Source: Faecalicatena absiana
GTDB lineage: Bacteria; Bacillota; Bacilli; Lactobacillales; Lactobacillaceae
Assembly: GCA_017309015.1 (NCBI GenBank)
Contig: JAEDAG010000003.1
Location: 160,543 to 224,542 of the forward strand
DNA length: 64,000 bases
Direction of reading: 5' to 3'
The notes beneath the pieces are model-generated. The model was not told the origin of the DNA, made no database searches, and saw only the letters and a program-made list of their open reading frames with translations. The translations under genes and the position numbers were made by a program. Below are positions 42,197 through 50,632 of the stretch, in pieces. The first letter of the stretch is position 1, and the number at the start of each line of letters is the position of its first letter.

Positions 42197-42694
42197 TTAA
42201 TGGTAGCTGATCGTCTGGACCGCTCTTTTGGCATTGATCTCCCTAAAGAAGACCGGTGCCGAGACCCCCTTGAGGATCTGGTCGTTGGTATAAGTCACGA
42301 TCACCGTATCGTCGTAGCCGAGCCCGCGGAGCAGCTTGCGGTTCATGGTCGCCAATAGCTGGCCCTTTTTGACTTCCTGGCCGGCTTCAACTAAAATGTC
42401 GCAGCCGCCCCCGCCTAGCTCTACCGTGTTCAACCCCAGGTGGATCAAGAGATCCAGCCCTTCCTTGGTCCGGATGCCGATCTCATGGTTGGTCGGAAAC
42501 AAGGAAGTAACCGTGCCATTCAAGGGTGCGTAGATCAAGTCGCTGGACGGCTGAACCGCGAAGCCCTCGCCCAGTCCCTTGCTGGCAAAAATCTCATCGT
42601 TGACGTCCTCGAGCGGGAACAGCCTGCCCTGGACCGGAGCCAGAACCTTGCTCAGCCGGGCTCTGCTCTTTAGCAAATCAAAAATTCTAAACAT
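42197..42694 (-). CDS. Stand-alone PTS glucose-type EIIA protein
   Basis: The 165-residue protein is a complete EIIA-Glc domain: PVQGRLFPLEDVNDEIFASK, GEGFAVQPSSDLIYAPLNG, and the phosphorylated histidine in DLLIHLGLNTVEL. No EIIBC partner is nearby, so it may serve a sugar transporter elsewhere or act in regulation such as inducer exclusion. Single gene. Confidence 0.9.
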   Translation of the reverse strand: MFRIFDLLKSRARLSKVLAPVQGRLFPLEDVNDEIFASKGLGEGFAVQPSSDLIYAPLNGTVTSLFPTNHEIGIRTKEGLDLLIHLGLNTVELGGGGCDILVEAGQEVKKGQLLATMNRKLLRGLGYDDTVIVTYTNDQILKGVSAPVFFREINAKRAVQTISYH

Positions 42695-42762
42695 AAATCA
42701 ACCTCAAAATGATATTCAGACTAAAATATGTAAGCGCAATCATCAATATCTAGTTTATCATC

Positions 42763-42808
42763 TTAATGATAGATTTACTATTGTTTTAATGATAGATTTA
42801 CTATTATT
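42763..42808. repeat. Tandem 23-bp duplication
   Basis: TTAATGATAGATTTACTATT occurs at 42763-42782 and again at 42786-42805, between the EIIA start and the end of the duplicated-domain gene. Confidence 0.85.
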
Positions 42809-42809
42809 T

Positions 42810-43826
42810 TTAATGGATGTTTTCCAAAGTCAATTCTCCGCCAAAGGCTTCCAAGCGGTCAACTTCAGCCAGGTTGATCTGGCCAGCAAAAGTCTCGTAC
42901 TTGCCAGACGGGTATTGCTCAAGGCTTAAGGCATCCCCTTCCTTGCTCTTCAAGATGCCATATTCCGCTTCTTCCTCATCTTTCATGACAAAGGACACGA
43001 CTTGCCCGGCAGCTAATCGCCAGAAGTCCTGCATCTGCTTGATTTCTGCTGCTTTACCTTGAACTTCAAAGGGATCTTCTAATCCTTTTTCCTTAAGCTG
43101 GCGCCGGCAACGGCTGATATCTTGCAAATACTCTGATTGATCAATTACTCTGTCAACGGCCGACTTCTTAACCAGCAGCAAAGAGTCATCCCGGCCAATT
43201 TCGTCGACAGTCAAATACAGGCTGAAGTCGTCATCAGCACACAAAAGCCGGCCAACCGCGAATGAAGCTGGATCTTCTTTCAGATGAACTTCACGCAAAC
43301 CATCTACAGTTGCATCTTCAGTATGCCGCAACTTAGGATTATCCAGCAGCCATTCACCGGAGAAAGCAGCTAGCCGCCGGAGTTGGCTGACAGCAACTTT
43401 TCCTGCAAAAGGCTGGTATTTGCCAGAAGGATATGCCGCAAAATTAACTTGCCCGGCAGAAATTTCATCAATATAGCCCCATTGCTGGTAATCTTCGCCT
43501 TCCAGGCCAAAACAAACAACCTGTCCAGGCAACAAATCCATCAAGCTTTCAACTGACTTAATCACGCTAACTTTGTCTTCCAGCTTAAAAGGATCTGTCA
43601 GGCCTTTTTGCACAAGCAGGTCTCGCCGGCGCCGGATCTCTGCCAAATAATCTGATTGATCCAACAGCCGCGTGACCGCTGACTTTCTGATCAAGAGCAG
43701 CGAATCATCCCGGCCCAGCTCATCCAAAGTCAAGTAGAGCTGCCAGCTGTTTTCTTCAAATAAGAGGCAACCGACTTCGAAACTGTCCTCGGCTGCGTCT
43801 GTGTAGATTTCGTATAACTTTTCCAT
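42810..43826 (-). CDS. Unrecognised protein made of two similar halves
   Basis: This 338-residue acidic, soluble protein has no signal peptide. Residues about 1-165 and 175-335 are clear copies: LYLTLDELGRDDSLLLIRKSA versus LYLTVDEIGRDDSLLLVKKSA, then LLDQSDYLAEI versus VIDQSEYLQDI, GLTDPFKLEDK versus GLEDPFEVQGK, LPGQVVCFGLEG versus AAGQVVSFVMKD, and YPSGKYQPFAGKVAV versus YPSGKYETFAGQINL. I do not recognise the family. It is monocistronic. A beta-rich binding or regulatory role would be a guess. Confidence 0.75.
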   Translation of the reverse strand: MEKLYEIYTDAAEDSFEVGCLLFEENSWQLYLTLDELGRDDSLLLIRKSAVTRLLDQSDYLAEIRRRRDLLVQKGLTDPFKLEDKVSVIKSVESLMDLLPGQVVCFGLEGEDYQQWGYIDEISAGQVNFAAYPSGKYQPFAGKVAVSQLRRLAAFSGEWLLDNPKLRHTEDATVDGLREVHLKEDPASFAVGRLLCADDDFSLYLTVDEIGRDDSLLLVKKSAVDRVIDQSEYLQDISRCRRQLKEKGLEDPFEVQGKAAEIKQMQDFWRLAAGQVVSFVMKDEEEAEYGILKSKEGDALSLEQYPSGKYETFAGQINLAEVDRLEAFGGELTLENIH

Positions 43827-43967
43827 CCCTAACGACCTCGTTTTCTCTATCCCATATTTTTTCTACAATTATCAGCATACTCGCTTTCAGCCGAAAAAGG
43901 ACGAAAAACTCAAATCCGGTCGCTTTTCTGCGCATCCGGTCAAAAATTAAGTGATGACAGAACTTTT

Positions 43968-44005
43968 CGGGAGTCCAAACTTGAAAAAGTACCCAACTCC
44001 CCCAA
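43968..44005. repeat. Solo remnant of the block 4 repeat
   Basis: The sequence GGGAGTCC ... GAAAAAGTACCCAACTCC contains the AAAGTACCCAACT core of the block 4 units of arrays B and C, here as a single diverged copy just before the ABC operon terminator. Confidence 0.6.
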
Positions 44006-44029
44006 ACCCACGCGCCGCATCTCCAAAAA

Positions 44030-44079
44030 GAAAAAGTGTTGACCAACTACTCAGCCGAGTAGCCGTTCAACACTTTTTT
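44030..44079 (-). terminator. Terminator after the TetR-ABC operon
   Basis: On the minus strand AAAAAGTGTTGA pairs with TCAACACTTTTT, with an inner CTACTC/GAGTAG stem. Confidence 0.85.
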
Positions 44080-44083
44080 CAGA

Positions 44084-44758
44084 TTATTTTCTTTGCGTCA
44101 GCTGGCCGTCCATCATGTCATAGATGTGGTCAGCGTATTTTTCCAGCCGCGGGTCATGGGTGACCAAAATGATCGCCTTCCCGTGGTCCTTGGCCAGCTT
44201 CTTAAACAAGCGGCCAACTTCTTCCACCCGTTCACTGTCCAGTGATGCCGTTGGCTCATCGGCCAGCAAAATCTTCGGGTTGGCGTACATGGCCCGGGCA
44301 ATTGCCACCCGCTGCTTCTGCCCGCCGGACAGGTTCTCCGGATACTTCTTGACCAGGTTCTCAATCCCCAGGTCAGCCAAAAGATCCCTTAATTCTTCCT
44401 TGCTCAAGTTGCTGCTCTTCTTGACCTTGTCCACCAGCTGGAACTGCTCATTCACCGTCAAATACGGCACCAAGTTGTAGGCTTGCAAAATAAAGCCCAA
44501 TTTGTTTAAGCGCAGGCGGCTGCGGTCCTTTTCCTTCAGCTGGCTGATGTCTTGACCGTCGATTTCCACCTGCCCGCTGGTGGCGCTTTGCAAGGCGCCC
44601 ATGATCGTCAAAAGGGTGCTCTTCCCGGCCCCGCTTGGTCCCATCAACAGAACCACGTTGCCAGTGTCGGCGCTAAAGTCGACCCCGCGCAGGGCAACCG
44701 TTGCCGCATCCCCTTGCCCGTAAACTTTCTTCACGTTCTTGATTTCAATCGCTGCCAT
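44084..44758 (-). CDS. ABC transporter ATP-binding protein (MacB/LolD-like)
   Basis: The product of about 224 residues has Walker A GPSGAGKST, signature NLSGGQKQRVAIARAM, Walker B ILLADEPTASLD and H-loop VTHDPRLEKYAD. It belongs to the ATPases paired with FtsX-like mechanotransmission permeases. Start ATG 44756-44758 follows GGAGGCTA inside the end of the permease gene, so translation is coupled. Confidence 0.92.
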   Translation of the reverse strand: MAAIEIKNVKKVYGQGDAATVALRGVDFSADTGNVVLLMGPSGAGKSTLLTIMGALQSATSGQVEIDGQDISQLKEKDRSRLRLNKLGFILQAYNLVPYLTVNEQFQLVDKVKKSSNLSKEELRDLLADLGIENLVKKYPENLSGGQKQRVAIARAMYANPKILLADEPTASLDSERVEEVGRLFKKLAKDHGKAIILVTHDPRLEKYADHIYDMMDGQLTQRK

Positions 44759-44759
44759 C

Positions 44760-45818
44760 TTAGCCTCCAATTGCCTGTACCGGGTCAATCTTCAAAATCG
44801 TTCTGACTGGGTTAAGCCCGCCCAGCAGAGCCATCAACAACATCCCGCCAATTGCCGCGGCAAAAATTTCCGGCGTAAAGGCCATCGGCGCTGATGCCGG
44901 CATAGCGGCCGCCGTGCCCCAGATGGCCAAGAGGGCCAAGACCAAGGCGCTCGTTACCAAAAGCAGGCTCTGGCTGACCGTGGCCCAGATCAAGGTCTTG
45001 GCCGGCACCCCTTGCGCCCGCAATACCGCGTAGTTCGGCAATTTCTGGATGGTCAGAATGTACAAGAAGACCGCCACGATTACCAGGGAAATAATGAACA
45101 TAAAGGCAATCATCAATTCAAAAGTCAAATTCTGTTCAGAGTAGCCCGGCAGCTTCTGGATGAACTTGTTGACTGGGTAAGACTTGAAGTGCTTGTCCTT
45201 GACGGAGAGCTTGCGCTGGGAAATGATCCCGGAAGCCTCAATCCCTGGCGCCACGTTCTTCAATTCCTTCCATGCTGGCAAAAAGCCATACATGATCGGC
45301 TCAATGTTGATCTTGGCATCCTTGACGAAGCCCACGATCTTGTACTTGTGGTCTGACCCGTTCAAGGTCACCTTGTCGCCCAGCTTGTAGCCCTTGTCCT
45401 TAAAGCGGCTGTCAGCCGTGACCTCGTACTTGCTCTTAGCCCGGCGGCCAGCGATTAAGTCCTGGTCCTTGTAGATGAACTCACCCTTCTTAACCCCCAG
45501 GTACTGGGCATTGATCCCGGTCTTGCCCTTCTTCTTGGCCACTACCTGCAATTCGCCGACTACGGCTTCCTTGTCGGTCAGGTCAACCTTCTTCAAGTCG
45601 TCCTTGGTCAAAATTGAGCTGTTCATGGACAGGTTGGCGCTCTTGTTCAAGACCACGCTCTTGGTCTGCCAGCTCTCAAGTGCCACCGTGTTTTCCCGGG
45701 CCAGGCCGTAGGCCAGTCCCCAGGTCGCCAGAATCATATAGGCGATCAAAAAAATCATAAAGATGATCAGGCCATAGCGCTTCTTCTCATGCTTGATCTC
45801 TTTTAAAGCTAAAAACAT
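44760..45818 (-). CDS. FtsX-like ABC transporter permease
   Basis: The product of about 352 residues has one N-terminal membrane segment (about 20-42), an extracellular domain of about 180 residues (VNLSGDxK-like strands, GDKVTLNGSDHKYKIVGFV) and three C-terminal segments, ending in the GLNPVRTILKIDPVQAIGG motif typical of FtsX-domain permeases. With the downstream ATPase it forms a small exporter, probably for a drug, peptide or lipid. Start ATG 45816-45818 with AAAGGA upstream. Confidence 0.9.
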   Translation of the reverse strand: MFLALKEIKHEKKRYGLIIFMIFLIAYMILATWGLAYGLARENTVALESWQTKSVVLNKSANLSMNSSILTKDDLKKVDLTDKEAVVGELQVVAKKKGKTGINAQYLGVKKGEFIYKDQDLIAGRRAKSKYEVTADSRFKDKGYKLGDKVTLNGSDHKYKIVGFVKDAKINIEPIMYGFLPAWKELKNVAPGIEASGIISQRKLSVKDKHFKSYPVNKFIQKLPGYSEQNLTFELMIAFMFIISLVIVAVFLYILTIQKLPNYAVLRAQGVPAKTLIWATVSQSLLLVTSALVLALLAIWGTAAAMPASAPMAFTPEIFAAAIGGMLLMALLGGLNPVRTILKIDPVQAIGG

Positions 45819-45837
45819 AGTTTTTCCTTTCACTTGA

Positions 45838-46350
45838 CTACTCGATCAGGGCCAAAGCCTCCTTGAGCCGCTTGAGGTACTCATCGGCATGGTCCGGGTC
45901 GAGCAGGGCACATCTGATTGTCTCGTGGGAAAAAAGCATGGCCGCCCACATCTTCGCCGGAAGCTTGCGCTGGCAGCGCAGGGACGCCGGCTGCTTCTCC
46001 TTGACCGTGGCCTCATTGGCCACGTAGTGCATCCGGACCAGGTCGTAGTACTCGCTGTCCTTGACCTGCTTGAGGAAGTCCCAGGTTGCCCGGTAGATCT
46101 CTTCGCCGTCAAAAGACTTCGGCGAAAAGCCCGCGTGCAGGTGGACCAGCGCCGTCTTCAACGTGTAGGCGTAGGCATCCGGCAAGCCGTCAAAATACTT
46201 GTAGAAGGCCCCACGGGCAATGCCCGCCTCCTTGACGATCCGCGCTACTTGCGCCCGCTCCAGGGGGTAGGCGGAAAACTCGTGCAGCAGGGCTTGGGTG
46301 ACCCGCTCCTTCTTCTCGGCTTTCAGGTTTTCAAACGTTGCTTTGACCAT
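45838..46350 (-). CDS. TetR-family repressor of the adjacent ABC operon
   Basis: The product of about 170 residues has an HTH near the N-terminus (VTQALLHEFSAYPLERAQVARIVKEAGIARGAFYKYFDG). ATG 46348-46350 follows AAAGGAGA. It is the first gene of a three-gene unit with the permease and ATPase, 20 bp apart, and two identical palindromes lie upstream, so it very likely represses its own operon in response to a transported compound. Confidence 0.9.
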   Translation of the reverse strand: MVKATFENLKAEKKERVTQALLHEFSAYPLERAQVARIVKEAGIARGAFYKYFDGLPDAYAYTLKTALVHLHAGFSPKSFDGEEIYRATWDFLKQVKDSEYYDLVRMHYVANEATVKEKQPASLRCQRKLPAKMWAAMLFSHETIRCALLDPDHADEYLKRLKEALALIE

Positions 46351-46372
46351 TGCTTTTTTCTGTCTCCTTTGG

Positions 46373-46426
46373 TGACACCGTGTCACCTTTCACTTATCCA
46401 CTTTACCGTAAAGTGACACCGTGTCA
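46373..46426. promoter_or_regulatory. Twin TetR operator
   Basis: The palindrome TGACACCGTGTCA occurs twice, at 46373-46385 and 46414-46426, centres 41 bp apart (about four helical turns), immediately upstream of the TetR gene. Confidence 0.8.
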
Positions 46427-46499
46427 ATCTTTATTTTTAGCTTTCTGAAAAAATTATACTAGAAGCGTCCCGATTCTGGCGCCTTCATAAAAATTCGCC

Positions 46500-46541
46500 A
46501 AAAAAAGACCAAGAGATCATATCTTGGTCTCTTGGTCTTCA
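46500..46541 (-). terminator. Terminator after the FAD-linked oxidase gene
   Basis: On the minus strand AAGACCAAGAGA pairs with TCTCTTGGTCTT and is followed by TTTTT. Confidence 0.9.
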
Positions 46542-46544
46542 TAA

Positions 46545-47954
46545 TTACTTGCCTTCCAGAGGGAAGATCTTGTCAGGGTTGATGACGCCGTTTGGATCAA
46601 GCAGCTTCTTGACGCTTCTGAGCAAGTCAGTGTAGTCCTTGCCGTAGAAGTCGTCGAAGTAGCTTTCGCGGGCGTAGCCAACCCCGTGCTCACCGGAAAT
46701 GTTTCCGTCAACGGCCTTGGCGGTCTTGTAGAGTTCGCTGATGACCGTGTCGCGGTTCTTGATGAATTCTTCATCAGTCATTTCGTCAGAGCAGATGTAG
46801 ATGTGCAGGTTCCCGTCGCCGGCGTGGCCGAAGTTAGGGATCCGCATCCCCAGCTCGTCTTCCAGTTCCTGGATTCTTTCCAGCACATCAGGGATCTTGT
46901 TGATTGGTACGGAAACGTCGACTTCGTCCATCTTTGGCGTTGACTTCTGAATTGCCAGCAAAAGCTGCTCACGGGCGCTCCAGATCAGCTTGGCCTGCTC
47001 GCTGCCGGCGTCAAGGACGACGATTTCGCCAGCCTTGAAGGCCGCGGTCGTCTTGGCGATTTGGTCCAGTTCAGCCTTGACTTCCCCTTCAGTGAAGGCG
47101 TCCAGGCCGATAATGATAAAGCCGTTCCCGTCCTTGACTGGGAATTCCTTGCCTGAGTAACTTTCCCACAGGTTCAAGATCTTGCGGCCCATGAATTCAA
47201 CCGTGGTTGGCACCACGCCGGAAGCCAGGATGGCTGGTACGGACTTGATGGCGTCGTTCAAGCTTGGGAATGGAATCAAGGCATTGATGATGGTCTTGGC
47301 CCGCGGCATCAGCTTGACCGTAACTTCAGTCACCACGCCCAGGGTCCCTTCAGCACCGATCATCAGGTCCTTCATTGAGTAGCCTGAAGATGACTTGACT
47401 GACTTGGAGCCAAAACGGTAGAGCTTGCCGTCAGTCAAAACCACGCGCAAGGCTCGGATGTGCTCGCGGGTAACCCCGTACTTAACGGCCTTCAAGCCGC
47501 CGGCGTTGGTTGCCACGTTGCCCCCGATGGTTGCCCAGTGCATGGCTGGCGCTGGCACGTAGGTCAAAGGCTTGTCAGCCAGGAACTCCTCGATGTCCTT
47601 CAGGCGGATCCCAGCTTGGACGGTCATGGTCAGGCTTTCTGGCTCGTATTCCAGAATCTTGTTCATCTTGACCATGTCCAGGGAAATCCCGCCGTGAACG
47701 GTCAGGTTGGCCCCCATCAAGCCAGTGGAATTGCCGCGGGGCACCAAAGGCAGCTTGTGGTCGCTGGCGTACTTGACCACCTGTTGAACTTCTTCGTTGG
47801 TCGTTGGCTGGATGACCAGTTCTGGCATGGCCCGGACGGTCTTGAGCTGGTCGTGGTCCCAGTGCTCAGTGACTTCAGTCACGAAGCGGTCAGGATTCGC
47901 GATCATGCCGCGCAGGTTTTCAATGTCGCTAGTGGTCAATTTATTGTATTCCAT
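46545..47954 (-). CDS. FAD-linked oxidase (GlcD/D-lactate dehydrogenase type)
   Basis: The product of about 469 residues has the PCMH-type FAD domain: VPRGNSTGLMGANLTVHGGISLDM, GATIGGNVATNAGGLKAVKYG-like motif (here HWATIGGNVATNAGG), then a C-terminal substrate domain with FGHAGDGNLHIYI and NISGEHGVGYARESYF. Such enzymes oxidise D-lactate, glycolate or other 2-hydroxy acids, cytochrome- or quinone-independent acceptors being uncertain here. Start ATG 47952-47954 behind AAGGTGAG. Monocistronic. Confidence 0.9.
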   Translation of the reverse strand: MEYNKLTTSDIENLRGMIANPDRFVTEVTEHWDHDQLKTVRAMPELVIQPTTNEEVQQVVKYASDHKLPLVPRGNSTGLMGANLTVHGGISLDMVKMNKILEYEPESLTMTVQAGIRLKDIEEFLADKPLTYVPAPAMHWATIGGNVATNAGGLKAVKYGVTREHIRALRVVLTDGKLYRFGSKSVKSSSGYSMKDLMIGAEGTLGVVTEVTVKLMPRAKTIINALIPFPSLNDAIKSVPAILASGVVPTTVEFMGRKILNLWESYSGKEFPVKDGNGFIIIGLDAFTEGEVKAELDQIAKTTAAFKAGEIVVLDAGSEQAKLIWSAREQLLLAIQKSTPKMDEVDVSVPINKIPDVLERIQELEDELGMRIPNFGHAGDGNLHIYICSDEMTDEEFIKNRDTVISELYKTAKAVDGNISGEHGVGYARESYFDDFYGKDYTDLLRSVKKLLDPNGVINPDKIFPLEGK

Positions 47955-48188
47955 ACTTCTCACCTTACAGATTGCCAAAATTATATATTTCAGCTTCTTT
48001 TTTAAATAATTACTTACATATCAAAGATCCAATGTCTATTAAACCATATTTGAAAACGCTGTCAATTTAATTATTTTTTGCACATAGGCAAAATTGGTCT
48101 AAAATCGCGCTAGTCCGTGAAAGGGCTTTATGGGAAAATTTTCTTTTCCCAGACTTTGTGAAATATTCCTTTAGTCCAGTTTTTTCTT

Positions 48189-48217
48189 TTTACTTGCATG
48201 CTGTTTTCTTATACAAT
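48189..48217 (+). promoter_or_regulatory. Likely promoter of the 219-residue unknown gene
   Basis: TTTACT (48189-48194), 17 bases, TACAAT (48212-48217), about 30 bp upstream of the ATG at 48249; an AAAGGAG ribosome site follows. Confidence 0.55.
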
Positions 48218-48248
48218 AAAGCCATGTCATTTACAAAGGAGATAATTC

Positions 48249-48908
48249 ATGCTTAATCCGGATTTCGCAATCATCTTAAACTTCAAGCTGGCTGACCCAG
48301 AGCTCACGCCAAGCAAGGCTGACGACCTGGTCAAGCGGGCCCGGGACATTGGCGCCCGCTGCATCGCCAGCAACAGCCCGGCCGCCTTTGAGGCTGCCTG
48401 CGCCAAATACACGGTCAAGAACGTTCCGGCCATGACCGGGCAAAAATATGCCCCAGACACGGTCGTTGATGCCCTGGTGGCAGCCAGAAAGGCCGGCCAG
48501 CCGCTGGTCATCGACCTGGATGTCGCTGATGGCCTGCAAGAAGACGATCAAGCGGCACTGACGGCCTTGAACAAGTGGATGCATAAATTTGGTCACGTCG
48601 TCAACGAAGGGGCGCCATGCGCCTTAGAATGCGATCTGCAAGGGGCCTTTCTCTTAGAAAACCGGCACGTCAGCTACCAGGACTACCTCTTCCTCCACGC
48701 GCCCGTTGCCGCCCAAGCCGTCGTTACCGGCCTTGAGCAAGCGCCCAACCGGGTTGAATGGGTTGACGGCCGGGCAGAGGTGCCCTTTGAATTTGCAGCT
48801 GGCCAGCTGACCCTTGACCTGGCTGAAGCCAAGGACGATTTTGCCTGGCAGGTCGTCCGCATCCAAGGCCACCGGCCAGAAGATGACCTGGCAGATACCA
48901 AGTTTTAG
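48249..48908 (+). CDS. Uncharacterised 219-residue cytoplasmic protein
   Basis: This acidic protein has no signal peptide or membrane segment. The first 110 residues look like an alpha/beta fold (LNPDFAIILNF, DLVKRARDIGARCIA, PLVIDLDVADGLQ), the rest is beta-rich, ending VVRIQGHRPEDDLADTKF. The N-terminal part vaguely resembles glycoside-hydrolase-associated proteins of lactobacilli (fucosidase-like), but I cannot support that assignment. Single gene with its own promoter. Confidence 0.75.
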   Translation: MLNPDFAIILNFKLADPELTPSKADDLVKRARDIGARCIASNSPAAFEAACAKYTVKNVPAMTGQKYAPDTVVDALVAARKAGQPLVIDLDVADGLQEDDQAALTALNKWMHKFGHVVNEGAPCALECDLQGAFLLENRHVSYQDYLFLHAPVAAQAVVTGLEQAPNRVEWVDGRAEVPFEFAAGQLTLDLAEAKDDFAWQVVRIQGHRPEDDLADTKF

Positions 48909-49022
48909 ACCTATTCATTTTTTCGACCAATCTCCTGCTTACTTTTTTAAAGCACCAGATTTTCATAATCTTATAATTCGTGCTATACTAAACCCAATTC
49001 GGAGAGATAGATTGGAGTTAAT

Positions 49023-50237
49023 ATGCCTTCTCGAATGGATTATCACAAGAAAAACAAGCAAAACACCAAGCTTCTGATTGGTGGCGCTGCTGCCGTAATC
49101 CTGATCATCATCTTAGGGGCCTTCGGCTGGCAGCAAGCCAAGTCCCACAATGCCGCGGTCAACGCGGCCAACAAGAAGCAGGCTGCTTTTAACAAGACCC
49201 ACTTCAACCCAAACGTCACCATTTATGGCGTCAAGGTCGGCAAGATGACGGTCGCTGACGCGACTAAGGCCATCAATGCCAAGGCTTTAAATCAGGTAAC
49301 CGATACGGACGGCAAGGTGACGGTCTCCCGCAACCCAAAGGTCGAGACCATTACCCAAGCCCAGGTTCAGAAGTACTTTGACAAGCAGCACACGACCTTG
49401 ACCAACACCCAGCAATACACCTACGTCAACAAGGACATCGACGCGGGCAAGCAGGCCCTGAACAAGGTCCTGGCCGCCACGGTCACTTACAAGGTTGCTG
49501 GCAAGAGCTTCAAGCTGGACGCCAAGAAGTACGTCACCAAGGCTTCCTACTACAAGGGCGCCACGCACTTTGAGGACGTCAAGAAGCTGACGGCCAAGCT
49601 GGAAAAAATGGACAGCGAAGTCGGCACCTTGGGCAAGAAGTTCAAGTTCAAGACGCCAGCCGGCTCAACCGTTACCGTAACCAACGAGAGCTACGGCTGG
49701 GGCATCTACGTCAAGAGCGCTGAAGAGGCCATCTTGAAGGCTTACCAAGACGGCAAGTCCACCATTGACGGCAAGAACCATATCTATGGCAAGGGCTACA
49801 CCACTGAAGGCCTGGGCTACGGCAAGGCCAACAACGGCTTGGGCCACAGCTACGTGGCGGTGTCAATTGCCAGCCAGGACCTGTGGGTGGTCAAGAACGG
49901 CAAGGTCGTCGTTTCGATTCCTGACGTCGTAACCGGGACCGCAAACAGCACTACTGGCGACGCTACCCCTAAGGGCGTCTGGTACATCTTCTACAAGCAG
50001 CGGCGCGTCACCCTGCGCGGGACCAACGACGACGGCTCAGCTTACGCGTCAAAGGTTTCCTACTGGATGCCGTTTACCTTGACTGGCTGCGGCCTCCACG
50101 ACGCTTCCTGGCGGACCAACTGGTCAAGCACCGCTTACCTGGATGGCGGCTCACACGGCTGCGTCAACATCCGGCCAAGCGAAATCAAGTCTGTTTGGGA
50201 CGCGGTTGACGTCCACATGCCAGTGGTCGTCTTCTAA
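49023..50237 (+). CDS. L,D-transpeptidase (YkuD) with peptidoglycan-binding domain
   Basis: The 404-residue protein has a basic cytoplasmic tip, one membrane anchor (about 18-38), a Lys-rich extracellular region resembling peptidoglycan-binding domain 4 (about 45-265), and a C-terminal YkuD domain (about 275-404) with the active-site motif LDGGSHGCVNIRPSE (catalytic Cys) and the upstream GCGLHDASW histidine. It acts outside the membrane on peptidoglycan tetrapeptide stems, forming 3-3 cross-links or anchoring proteins. GGAG precedes the ATG; a terminator follows. Confidence 0.93.
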   Translation: MPSRMDYHKKNKQNTKLLIGGAAAVILIIILGAFGWQQAKSHNAAVNAANKKQAAFNKTHFNPNVTIYGVKVGKMTVADATKAINAKALNQVTDTDGKVTVSRNPKVETITQAQVQKYFDKQHTTLTNTQQYTYVNKDIDAGKQALNKVLAATVTYKVAGKSFKLDAKKYVTKASYYKGATHFEDVKKLTAKLEKMDSEVGTLGKKFKFKTPAGSTVTVTNESYGWGIYVKSAEEAILKAYQDGKSTIDGKNHIYGKGYTTEGLGYGKANNGLGHSYVAVSIASQDLWVVKNGKVVVSIPDVVTGTANSTTGDATPKGVWYIFYKQRRVTLRGTNDDGSAYASKVSYWMPFTLTGCGLHDASWRTNWSSTAYLDGGSHGCVNIRPSEIKSVWDAVDVHMPVVVF

Positions 50238-50255
50238 GACGAAAATTGCATCATA

Positions 50256-50294
50256 AAAAGGATCTAGTCGCATTTGCGGCTAGGTCCTTTTTTG
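50256..50294 (+). terminator. Terminator after the L,D-transpeptidase gene
   Basis: AAAAAGGATCTAGTCGCA pairs with GCGGCTAGGTCCTTTTTT (G-U and one mismatch) around TTT. Confidence 0.88.
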
Positions 50295-50318
50295 TGTTAT
50301 TTGTTTCTGGTATTTTTC

Positions 50319-50507
50319 TTAGTCCTTGTCAGCCAATTCCATCAGCCTTTGGACAGGCTCGCTCTCCTTGAGCTTTCTCTTGCCCTTCTCCATCAGGATT
50401 CCGGCCTGAACCCCCTTCAAGAACGGGGCTGACCGCTTCAAGGCTTGGCCGCCGGCATAGCCCGCGGCGAGCAGAAGGGCAATTGTCTTTACATGCTTGA
50501 CTCTCAT
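50319..50507 (-). CDS. Small basic membrane-associated protein, unknown
   Basis: This protein of about 62 residues begins MRVKHVKTIALLLAAGYAGG, with one short hydrophobic segment, then a charged amphipathic tail (KGKRKLKESEPVQRLMELADK). ATG 50505-50507 follows AGGTGAG; a GTG three codons upstream is less likely. I do not recognise the family. Confidence 0.65.
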   Translation of the reverse strand: MRVKHVKTIALLLAAGYAGGQALKRSAPFLKGVQAGILMEKGKRKLKESEPVQRLMELADKD

Positions 50508-50580
50508 CTTTCTCACCTGATTTCTACAACCCTCCTGACCTTTTTACACCTATATTGTAGCGCTTTCTTCGCTTGACAAC

Positions 50581-50618
50581 AAAAAACTGTTCCCGGTTTT
50601 CACCAGAAACAGTTTTTC
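50581..50618 (-). terminator. Terminator after pepN
   Basis: On the minus strand AAAAACTGTT pairs with AACAGTTTTTT around about 15 bases. Confidence 0.85.
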
Positions 50619-50632
50619 CAATTTAACTGCGC

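Noticed and set aside
43756..44046. 96-residue frame on the minus strand
   Set aside because: It spans the start of the duplicated-domain gene in another frame, a solo repeat and a terminator; no support.
48249..48908. Alpha-L-fucosidase assignment
   Set aside because: Only a vague resemblance; length and motifs do not support a glycosidase.
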